The position numbers and the translations under genes were made by a program. From contig NZ_CP083349.1 of NCBI RefSeq assembly GCF_020035535.1, positions 3,056,501 through 3,120,500 on the forward strand: 64,000 nucleotides of DNA, given 5' to 3'. Numbering within the stretch: position 1 is the stretch's first letter; every line of letters starts with the position of its first letter. The notes under the pieces are model-generated. The model did no database searches. It was not told where the DNA came from and worked only from the letters and a program-made list of their open reading frames with translations. Origin of the DNA: Ensifer adhaerens. Lineage in GTDB: Bacteria; Pseudomonadota; Alphaproteobacteria; Rhizobiales; Rhizobiaceae. Positions 43,598 to 50,625 of this stretch are shown in pieces.

Positions 43598-43960
43598 TCA
43601 GGCCGCCATCGACTGGCTCGCGAAAACGCTGGTCAGGATCTTGCGGTCGAAAGGCTTCAGCAGGAAGTCGTCGGCGCCGGCACGCTTTCCGGCCATCATC
43701 TTCTTGAGATCCGCCTCGACGACACAGTAGTAGATCCGAACTGCCGGACCGTTCGGAAGCCGCCGGATGTTGCCGATGAGTTCGAGTGCGCCATCCAATC
43801 CGGCGTCAATGATCAGGATATTCGGGAGCTCTGCTTCGCAGCGGACAAGCGCCTCGAGGCTGTTCGATGCCTCGTAAACCATGAAGCCCATGCCGGACAG
43901 GATACGTTTCCCAACTTTCCGGACCACATCCGAGCCGTCGGCAATCATCAAGCGCCGCAT
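43598..43960 (-). CDS. Single-domain response regulator, CpdR-like
   Basis: 120 aa, receiver only. Phospho-acceptor Asp52 (NILIIDAGLDG) and Lys102 (DDFLLKPFD) are present; the acidic pair at the N-terminus is reduced to one Asp (IADGSD). C-terminus ends Ala-Ala, a possible protease signal. Lying between ctrA and chpT it is likely phosphorylated by ChpT and controls proteolysis as CpdR does. Which CpdR paralogue cannot be told. Confidence 0.75.
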   Translation of the reverse strand: MRRLMIADGSDVVRKVGKRILSGMGFMVYEASNSLEALVRCEAELPNILIIDAGLDGALELIGNIRRLPNGPAVRIYYCVVEADLKKMMAGKRAGADDFLLKPFDRKILTSVFASQSMAA

Positions 43961-44219
43961 GTCCTACTCCCTTCGCAACTTACCTATACGCGTACTCGCA
44001 GGCTGGAAACAACTCTATACAAATTTGGGAAAGAATTCGTTACGGAGCTTGCTTAACGGCGCCTTTCTTTGCCGACTCAACCATCTGAAAACATTAATTT
44101 TTCCAGAACTGGACGCAAGTGACGAGAAACGCGGCGCACGCGTACGGCCCCACGCCAAGACGCGGAGCCGCACGTTTTCAGGACTTGGATCGAAGTGCCT
44201 GTAGCCGAAAAATGAAACC

Positions 44220-44864
44220 TCAGGCTGCAACGCGGGTGGTGAAGATGATCTCTTCACCGGTCGATGCAACCTCGATCGTCATGCCGGCTTCCTCGCCGAG
44301 CAGCACGGTGTAATACGGCTGGATCGAATGCGCATCGACTGCTTCTTCCGGCGTGCCGCACAGGAGTTCCGTCAGTCTCGGCGGCACGCGCATCATGCGC
44401 CCCTTCGCGACCAGGGTGAAGACAGCGTCGAGTTCCGGGTTCTCGAGCGTCACGTCGATCGAACCGCCACGCGGGATCGCGCCGTAGGCGATGAGGAAGA
44501 GGTTCAGCAGCAGCTTGACCCGGTTCTTGGCGATGATCGCGCGCGGACCGTGCCAGTTGACCTCGGTCTTCTTCTCGGCAGCCGCAAAATCCTTGGCGGC
44601 CTTTTCCGCTTCGCCGGTGTCGATCGACGCACCAACCGAGCCGGAGGCGCCGAAAGCGAGACGGGCGAACTTCAGGCGAACCGATGCGTTCAGCGCGCTG
44701 GTCCGGATCAGGTCCATCGCATCCGCGTCGGCACCGCCTTCATCAAGCAGTTCCAGGCCGTTGTTGATGGCACCAACCGGCGAGATGATGTCGTGGCAAA
44801 CGCGGCTGCACAGAAGCGCGGCCAGATCGGGTCCCGTCAATGTCAGGTTCGGATTCGTTGCCAT
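44220..44864 (-). CDS. chpT: ChpT histidine phosphotransferase
   Basis: 214 aa. The dimerisation helix carries His24 in SRVCHDIISPVGAINNGLE. The C-terminal HATPase-like fold lacks ATP-binding boxes, as is normal. It passes phosphate from CckA to CtrA and CpdR. Spacing 259 bases from the CpdR-like gene, same strand but probably separate transcripts. Confidence 0.93.
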   Translation of the reverse strand: MATNPNLTLTGPDLAALLCSRVCHDIISPVGAINNGLELLDEGGADADAMDLIRTSALNASVRLKFARLAFGASGSVGASIDTGEAEKAAKDFAAAEKKTEVNWHGPRAIIAKNRVKLLLNLFLIAYGAIPRGGSIDVTLENPELDAVFTLVAKGRMMRVPPRLTELLCGTPEEAVDAHSIQPYYTVLLGEEAGMTIEVASTGEEIIFTTRVAA

Positions 44865-45007
44865 CGTGTATCCTTATTGGTTCCGCCGGCCCACCGCTTG
44901 GGGGCACGCGCCATCGTGACGCCGGTAAAGCCTCACGCGAAAAGACGCAAGTCATGGGCTGCCCGGCGCAGCCGTTCATCAGTGGATCATAATGACACCA
45001 CATTTGG

Positions 45008-45022
45008 TAAACCGATTGTTAA
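45008..45022 (+). promoter_or_regulatory. CtrA box upstream of eipA
   Basis: TAAA-N7-TTAA, one change from the TTAA-N7-TTAA consensus, 118 bases before the eipA ATG. eipA is a CtrA target in Brucella. Confidence 0.6.
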
Positions 45023-45139
45023 GACCATCGGTTCAAATTGCATGGAATTGGTCCAGACCCTTCACTGGCCGCACAGTGATCTGACTGGCGGCCGCTGCAA
45101 ACCCGCAAGCGAGCAATTTCGCGCCTGACGGAGGAAACG

Positions 45140-45730
45140 ATGCATCAGATCATGAAGGCAGCCACGCAGGCTTGCCGTGTTGTCCTGGCCACGATGTTCC
45201 TGGTCGCTGCTGCCCAATCGACGGCGCATGCCCAGTCCGCGAACAACAGCCAATATACGATGCAGGAAATCGTCGACGCCGGTCACGGCTTCTTCGGCGA
45301 AACCTCCGGCGGTCTGGCGAAGGTCGTCGAACGCGCCTTCGAGCGTTACGGCCTGCCCAACGGCTACATTCTCGGGCAGGAAGGCTCAGGCGCATTCATC
45401 GCCGGCCTCACCTACGGCGAAGGCGAACTCAACACCAAGAACGCCGGCCAGCATAGCGTCTTCTGGCAGGGCCCGTCGCTCGGTATCGACTGGGGCGGCC
45501 AGGGCAGCCGCGCCATGATGCTGGTCTACAATCTGCCGAGCGTGCCGGCCCTCTACAAGCGTTTCGGCGGTGTCTCCGGTTCGGCCTACGTCGTCGCCGG
45601 CGTCGGCATGACGGTTCTGACCGACGAGCAGATCGTCGTCGTTCCGATCCGCACCGGTATCGGCGCACGGCTCGGCGTCAACGTCGGTTACCTGAAGATG
45701 ACCCAGACGCCCACCTGGAACCCCTTCTGA
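45140..45730 (+). CDS. eipA: EipA (DUF1134) periplasmic envelope-integrity protein
   Basis: 196 aa with signal peptide (cleavage after about AHA at 31). YTMQEIVDAGHGFFGETSGGLA, GLTYGEGEL and SLGIDWGGQGSRAMMLVYNLP are DUF1134 blocks. In Brucella EipA is needed for envelope integrity and virulence. Its GGAGGAAACG ribosome site and a CtrA box upstream suggest cell-cycle control. Confidence 0.92.
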   Translation: MHQIMKAATQACRVVLATMFLVAAAQSTAHAQSANNSQYTMQEIVDAGHGFFGETSGGLAKVVERAFERYGLPNGYILGQEGSGAFIAGLTYGEGELNTKNAGQHSVFWQGPSLGIDWGGQGSRAMMLVYNLPSVPALYKRFGGVSGSAYVVAGVGMTVLTDEQIVVVPIRTGIGARLGVNVGYLKMTQTPTWNPF

Positions 45731-45818
45731 GGCACTGGTCGCGCTGGCGTGGGCAAAATCCCGCGCCAGACACTTGCAGCGCACGAAACGTCATGTTTAG
45801 TGCAAGGAAGCGGAAATG

Positions 45819-45858
45819 CGCAGCGCCTGCCGGACCGCGAGGTCCGGCAGGCGCTGCG
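45819..45858. repeat. Perfect 18-base inverted repeat with GCGA loop
   Basis: Arms 45819-45836 and 45841-45858, loop GCGA. Very stable hairpin 89 bases after eipA and 30 before the next start. No clear U-tract; may end the eipA mRNA or stabilise it. Confidence 0.7.
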
Positions 45859-45888
45859 GTTCCGATACAGTTTTGAAACGGCCAGCTC

Positions 45889-47055
45889 GTGATACAATTC
45901 GCGCTTCTCTTTGCCCTGGGCTTTCTGACGGCGATCATCATCGGTCTGCTGGTGGCCCCGGCGATCCACCGCCGCATCGTGCGGTTCGCCGAGGACCGCT
46001 TGAAGGCGACCATGCCGCTCAGCCCGCAGGAGGTGCGTGCGCAGAAGGATGCAGCCCGCGCGGCCTACGCCGCCGAAAATGCGCGCACGCAGCAGGCCCT
46101 CAAGCGCGAGCGCGACAAGGGCGTGGCGCTGATGCTGACCAACGAGAAGAGCTTGCAGGAGGCGCGGCGCCTGACCGGCGAGAATTCCGACCTGAACGCC
46201 CAGCTTGCCGACATGAACGTCGAAGCGGCAGATATGCGCTCCGCCATCCGGCAATTCGAACAGCGCCTGGAACGGATGAAGACAACGCTCGACGGCGTCG
46301 AGCGCGACAATGCCGCTAAAGCCGACGAAATACAGAAGCTCGGCGTGCACCTCGCCCATCATGGCGCCGAAATCGACAATCTCAAGATCACCCTGGCGGC
46401 GCGCGAGACCGAGGTCGAGCATCTGAAGAGCCGTATCGCCACCTTGCGCGACGAGCGAGAAGCCCTGCGCGGCGATCTCAAGGCCGAGACGACCCATTCC
46501 AAGGAAATGGAGCTTCGTCTTTCACATGACGAAACTCGGCTACACCGGTTGGAAGACAAGCTCGCGCGTGAGATGGCCACCAGTGCCGACCGCGAGAGTG
46601 CGCTGGAGCGACGCGCCGGCGAAATCGAACGACTGAAGACCAAAGTGAAGGATACCAACCAGGAAATGCGCGACGCAGCCAAGGCCCTGCGCGCCGCCGG
46701 CATCGCCTTCCCGCTGAGGAAGGAACGCCGTCCGGCCACCGAGCAATCGGGCAACCGTTCCGCGGCCGCCGTTGCGCCGGCAACCGAAATTCCAGGTTCT
46801 GCCACCGCCGACGATCTGCGCAACCGCGCTACCGCTCTTTCGGAGCGCCTGACCAATTCCAAAACTGCCGCCCATGACGACGCCCTGCGCGACGAGGTCG
46901 CGTCAATCGCTGCCGGCATGGTTGCGCTGACGGCAACGAACGAAGGCCCCTCCTCCCCCATTCTCAACCTGTTGGCCGGCGACGGGAACGAGGAAGCCAC
47001 GACCAAGCGAGAGAGTTTGGCGAAACGGGCAAAGGACATCCTGCCGCGCGAATAG
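45889..47055 (+). CDS. Membrane-anchored coiled-coil protein
   Basis: 388 aa from a GTG at 45889. One N-terminal span (residues 3-25) then long coiled coil (about 50-290) with heptads such as LNAQLADMNVEAADMRSAIRQFEQRL, and a low-complexity tail. A scaffold or envelope organiser is possible. No enzymatic motif. Weak ribosome site; conserved in Rhizobiales as far as I recall. Confidence 0.75.
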   Translation: MIQFALLFALGFLTAIIIGLLVAPAIHRRIVRFAEDRLKATMPLSPQEVRAQKDAARAAYAAENARTQQALKRERDKGVALMLTNEKSLQEARRLTGENSDLNAQLADMNVEAADMRSAIRQFEQRLERMKTTLDGVERDNAAKADEIQKLGVHLAHHGAEIDNLKITLAARETEVEHLKSRIATLRDEREALRGDLKAETTHSKEMELRLSHDETRLHRLEDKLAREMATSADRESALERRAGEIERLKTKVKDTNQEMRDAAKALRAAGIAFPLRKERRPATEQSGNRSAAAVAPATEIPGSATADDLRNRATALSERLTNSKTAAHDDALRDEVASIAAGMVALTATNEGPSSPILNLLAGDGNEEATTKRESLAKRAKDILPRE

Positions 47056-47153
47056 ACGGCTAGACCGCCTTACGGTGGACGCTTGACGCGCGTCGGCCAC
47101 CACTGGCGGGCAGGCGAGCCTCTTCCTGTCGCTCGAAGCTTGAGAACGCGGCG

Positions 47154-47990
47154 TCAGATCCGGCCGTTGATCAGCGCCACCTGGTGAAGGGCGATACCGG
47201 CTGCGGTCGAGACATTGAGACTGTCGAGGCCCGGGCGCTGGCGGATGCGCGCCGTGCGGATCGAGGTCAGCACCGATTGCGGCAGCCCCTCGCCTTCGGT
47301 TCCCATGAGAAGCGCGGTGCGCGCCGCCGGCGGGATCGCGCCAAGATCGGTTTGGCCGGCGGGCGAGAGCCCCCAGATCGCAAAGCCTGCCCCCTGCAGC
47401 CGTTCCAACATGGCAGCCACGGAGCCTTCGCGCGCGAAGGGAACGGTCAGCACCGAGCCGACGGAGACCCGGATCGCCTTGCGGTACATCGGATCGCAAC
47501 TCGTCTCATCCATCAGCACGGCATCGACCCCAAAGGCCGCGGCGTTGCGGAAGAGAGCCCCCATGTTGTCGTGGTTGGAAATGCCGCAAGCCGCCAAAAC
47601 GAGGCTCGACGTCGGCAAGGACGCGATCAATGCATCGCGGCCTGGCTCACCTTCGCGGCGACCGAGCGCCAGCACGCCCCGGTGCATGTTGAACCCGGCG
47701 ATCGCGTCGAACACCCCCGCCCCCGCCACATAGACGGGCACCGTCGGCGGGAAGCGCTCAAGAATATCCTGAACGCCGGCCAGACGATTTTCGAGCAGCA
47801 GGATCGCCTCGGCGGCAAAACCGCGCCCGGCTTCGTGCGCCGCTGCCAGCATGCGCAACACCACCGTGCCTTCGGCGATGAAGCGGCCATGCCGCCCGGT
47901 CAGATCGCGCTCCTTGATCGAAACGAAGCCAGCAATCCGGGGATCGGCGGGGTCATCGATGCGCTGAACGGGCGGGAGGGCGCTCGACAT
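47154..47990 (-). CDS. TrmH/SpoU-family RNA 2'-O-methyltransferase
   Basis: 278 aa from the ATG at 47990. Trefoil-knot signatures: ISNHDNMGALFRNAAAFG (motif 1), LLMGTEGEGLPQ (motif 2) and LNVSTAAGIALHQ (motif 3). N-terminal substrate-binding part about 20-100. Target RNA unknown (tRNA or rRNA). Four bases downstream of the small membrane protein gene, so probably an operon. Confidence 0.9.
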   Translation of the reverse strand: MSSALPPVQRIDDPADPRIAGFVSIKERDLTGRHGRFIAEGTVVLRMLAAAHEAGRGFAAEAILLLENRLAGVQDILERFPPTVPVYVAGAGVFDAIAGFNMHRGVLALGRREGEPGRDALIASLPTSSLVLAACGISNHDNMGALFRNAAAFGVDAVLMDETSCDPMYRKAIRVSVGSVLTVPFAREGSVAAMLERLQGAGFAIWGLSPAGQTDLGAIPPAARTALLMGTEGEGLPQSVLTSIRTARIRQRPGLDSLNVSTAAGIALHQVALINGRI

Positions 47991-47994
47991 ACGG

Positions 47995-48378
47995 TCAGTT
48001 GGTCCTGACGGTAATGTCGGCGACGATGCGACCGGTGCCGATATCGAACACGATGGCACGCGGCTCCGATCCCGGAAGGTTGCCATAGAACAGCACCTGG
48101 GAGCCGGAGAGCGCCACGTTCGTCACCGTGAAGCCGGCGGGAAGTGCCGCGACCGCATTGACCGGTGCTTCGCTCGGAACGACGGCAGCGGCAGCCTGGA
48201 CGGGTGCCTTGGCGTCCGTGCGCGTCAGCTTGTAGACAATCGTCCCAAGGACGGCCATAAGCATGACCAACATGACGCCGGCCGAGACGAGCTGAAGCTT
48301 CACCATCTTGCGGCGGACATTTTCCATGGCCGGATCTAGCGGCTTGTCTTCCTGGTCATCGGGCTCGATTGCGGTCAT
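47995..48378 (-). CDS. Small membrane-anchored protein
   Basis: 127 aa with one span (about residues 30-50, VSAGVMLVMLMAVLGTIVY) and a periplasmic beta domain (TVTNVALSGSQVLFYGNLPG). Divergent from rluD with only 29 bases between starts, and upstream of the methyltransferase gene. Function unknown. Confidence 0.75.
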   Translation of the reverse strand: MTAIEPDDQEDKPLDPAMENVRRKMVKLQLVSAGVMLVMLMAVLGTIVYKLTRTDAKAPVQAAAAVVPSEAPVNAVAALPAGFTVTNVALSGSQVLFYGNLPGSEPRAIVFDIGTGRIVADITVRTN

Positions 48379-48407
48379 GGTTGGCCTTTTTTCGGATTTG
48401 GAACGGA

Positions 48408-49436
48408 ATGAACGACCCCTTTAAACAAGCGACGGCCAATAGGAAAGTCCTGACGGCGGGCGAGGATGCCGCAGGACGCCTCGATTCGTTCCTGACCGAC
48501 GCACTTTCGGGTGAATTCTCCCGCAACCGGATCAAGAGCCTGATCGAACAGGGCGCGGTGTCGATCAACGGCAAGCCGGTAACCGAACCGAAAAAGAAGG
48601 TGCATCCCGGCGACATCTTCGAGATGGACCTGCCCGAGCCGGAAGATCCGGAACCGAAGGGCGAAGACATCCCGCTCGACGTGCTCTACGAGGACGATCA
48701 CCTGATCGTGCTTTGCAAGCCCGCCGGTCTCGTCGTGCATCCCGGCGCCGGCAACTGGACCGGCACACTGGTCAACGCGCTCATCCATCACTGCGGCAGC
48801 AGCCTGTCGGGCATCGGCGGCGTCAAGCGCCCGGGCATCGTCCATCGCCTCGACAAGGAGACGAGCGGCGTCATGGTGGTCGCCAAGAATGATGCCGCCC
48901 ATCGCCATCTCTCCGAACAGTTTGCAGACCACGGTCGCACCGGCCCGCTCGAACGCGCCTACCGGGCCGTCGTCTGGGGGCGACCGCGGCAGCTGAAGGG
49001 AACGATCGACGCGCCGCTCGGACGGGCCGGCGACCGAACGAAACGCGCGGTCAAGCGCGAGGACAGCGACGACGCCCGCGAAGCCATTACCCACTATGAA
49101 GTCGTCGAGCGTTATCTCGAAAAACCCGACGGCACCTGCCTGGCATCAACGGTGGAATGCCACCTGGAAACGGGGCGCACGCACCAGATCCGCGTCCACA
49201 TGGCGCATATCGGCCATCCGCTGATCGGCGATCCGGAGTATGGCGCTGCCTTCCGCACCAAGGCGAATTTGTTGCCGGATGCAGCCAAGGCCGTCGTCAA
49301 TCAATTCCACCGCCAGGCCCTGCATGCCTTCATGCTGCAGTTCGAGCATCCGGCGACCGGCGAGACCATGCACTTCGAAGCACCCATGCCGGTCGACATG
49401 GAGCAACTGATCGAGGCCCTGCGCACCGAGGCGTGA
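48408..49436 (+). CDS. rluD: 23S rRNA pseudouridine synthase RluD
   Basis: 342 aa from the ATG at 48408 (upstream in-frame codons overlap the divergent gene). S4 domain 13-80 (RLDSFLTDALSGEFSRNRIK); catalytic HRLDKETSGVMVVAK with Asp. Makes pseudouridines in helix 69 of 23S rRNA. Upstream of rpoH, as in other rhizobia. Confidence 0.9.
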   Translation: MNDPFKQATANRKVLTAGEDAAGRLDSFLTDALSGEFSRNRIKSLIEQGAVSINGKPVTEPKKKVHPGDIFEMDLPEPEDPEPKGEDIPLDVLYEDDHLIVLCKPAGLVVHPGAGNWTGTLVNALIHHCGSSLSGIGGVKRPGIVHRLDKETSGVMVVAKNDAAHRHLSEQFADHGRTGPLERAYRAVVWGRPRQLKGTIDAPLGRAGDRTKRAVKREDSDDAREAITHYEVVERYLEKPDGTCLASTVECHLETGRTHQIRVHMAHIGHPLIGDPEYGAAFRTKANLLPDAAKAVVNQFHRQALHAFMLQFEHPATGETMHFEAPMPVDMEQLIEALRTEA

Positions 49437-49537
49437 GCCGGGCCCTTGAATTCCGGCAGTGGGATTCCAATCTAAGGTTCAGTCTCTGTTCGTGACATTC
49501 CCGTCGCCCGGCCTCACACATTGGTGAAACCGGACTC

Positions 49538-49565
49538 CTTGAATCATGCTTTCGCCGTACTTATT
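49538..49565 (+). promoter_or_regulatory. Promoter and leader of rpoH
   Basis: CTTGAA (49538), 16 bases, CTTATT (49560). The about 80-base leader holds hairpin GGTCTT-GACG-AAGACC (about 49579-49594) before AAGGGGGG at the ATG. Confidence 0.55.
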
Positions 49566-49649
49566 TTCTAGGCTCGTGGGGTCTTGACGAAGACCCACAT
49601 GCCCGGCTTGCCGACCGGAGGCCGGAGACTATTAAGGGGGGTGCTTCAT

Positions 49650-50555
49650 ATGGCCCGAAACAATTTGCCAACCATTGCCGCTGGAGAAGGCGGCCTCAAT
49701 CGTTATCTCGACGAAATCCGCAAGTTCCCGATGCTGGAGCCGCAGGAAGAGTACATGCTCGCCAAGCGGTACCAGGAACATGACGACCGCAAGGCGGCGC
49801 ACAAGCTGGTGACCAGCCACCTTCGTCTCGTCGCCAAGATCGCGATGGGTTATCGCGGCTACGGCCTGCCGATCGGCGAAGTCGTATCCGAAGGCAATGT
49901 CGGCTTGATGCAAGCCGTCAAGAAATTCGAACCCGATCGCGGTTTCCGCCTCGCCACCTACGCCATGTGGTGGATCAAGGCGGCGATCCAGGAATATATC
50001 CTGCGCTCGTGGTCGCTGGTGAAAATGGGCACGACCGCCAACCAGAAGCGGCTGTTCTTCAACCTGCGTCGCCTCAAGGGCAAGATCCAGGCGCTCGATG
50101 AGGGCGACCTGAAGCCGGAACACGTCAAGGAAATCGCCACCACGCTCAAGGTGAGCGAGGATGAAGTGATCTCGATGAACCGCCGCCTTTCCGGCGACGC
50201 TTCGCTCAATGCCCCGATCAAGGCGAGCGAGGGTGACTCCGGCCAGTGGCAGGACTGGCTCGTCGACGACCACGACAACCAGGAAGAAATCCTGATCGAG
50301 CAGGACGAGCTTGAAAGCCGCAGGGCATTGCTCGCCAATGCGATGAAGGTGCTGAATGACCGCGAACGCCGCATCTTCGAGGCGCGCCGCCTGACGGAAG
50401 AGCCGCTGACGCTCGAAGATCTTTCGGCCGAATTCGATATCAGCCGCGAGCGCGTACGACAGATCGAGGTTCGTGCTTTCGAGAAGGTCCAGGACGCTGT
50501 GCGCAAGGCCGCCCTTGAGCGCGCCAATGCATTGCGGGTCGTCGAGGGCGCATAA
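49650..50555 (+). CDS. rpoH: RNA polymerase sigma factor RpoH (sigma-32)
   Basis: 301 aa from the ATG at 49650. RpoH box QKRLFFNLR present; region 2 with AMWWIKAAIQEYILRSW; region 4 SRERVRQIEVRAFEKV. Heat-shock sigma; gene order suggests the rpoH1 paralogue. Its natural terminator is now split by the IS. Confidence 0.95.
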   Translation: MARNNLPTIAAGEGGLNRYLDEIRKFPMLEPQEEYMLAKRYQEHDDRKAAHKLVTSHLRLVAKIAMGYRGYGLPIGEVVSEGNVGLMQAVKKFEPDRGFRLATYAMWWIKAAIQEYILRSWSLVKMGTTANQKRLFFNLRRLKGKIQALDEGDLKPEHVKEIATTLKVSEDEVISMNRRLSGDASLNAPIKASEGDSGQWQDWLVDDHDNQEEILIEQDELESRRALLANAMKVLNDRERRIFEARRLTEEPLTLEDLSAEFDISRERVRQIEVRAFEKVQDAVRKAALERANALRVVEGA

Positions 50556-50600
50556 CGCTCTTCACGCCATGCGGGCGCTAATGCGCCCGTGTACAGAGCC

Positions 50601-50617
50601 AAACAAAAAACCCGGCG
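50601..50617. terminator. Left half of rpoH terminator, interrupted by IS
   Basis: AAACAAAAAACCCGGC is the left arm. The partner GCCGGGTTTTT is at 52518-52528 beyond the IS. Without the insertion they form an about 11-pair stem with an 11-base loop, a bidirectional terminator for rpoH and the convergent 772-aa gene. A smaller hairpin, CGGGCGC-TAAT-GCGCCCG (about 50574-50591), remains after rpoH. Confidence 0.75.
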
Positions 50618-50625
50618 GATCGCTC
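50618..50625. repeat. Target-site duplication, left copy
   Basis: GATCGCTC, repeated at 52509-52516. Because IS ends and target share bases, the duplication could be 6, 8 or 10 long. Confidence 0.75.
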
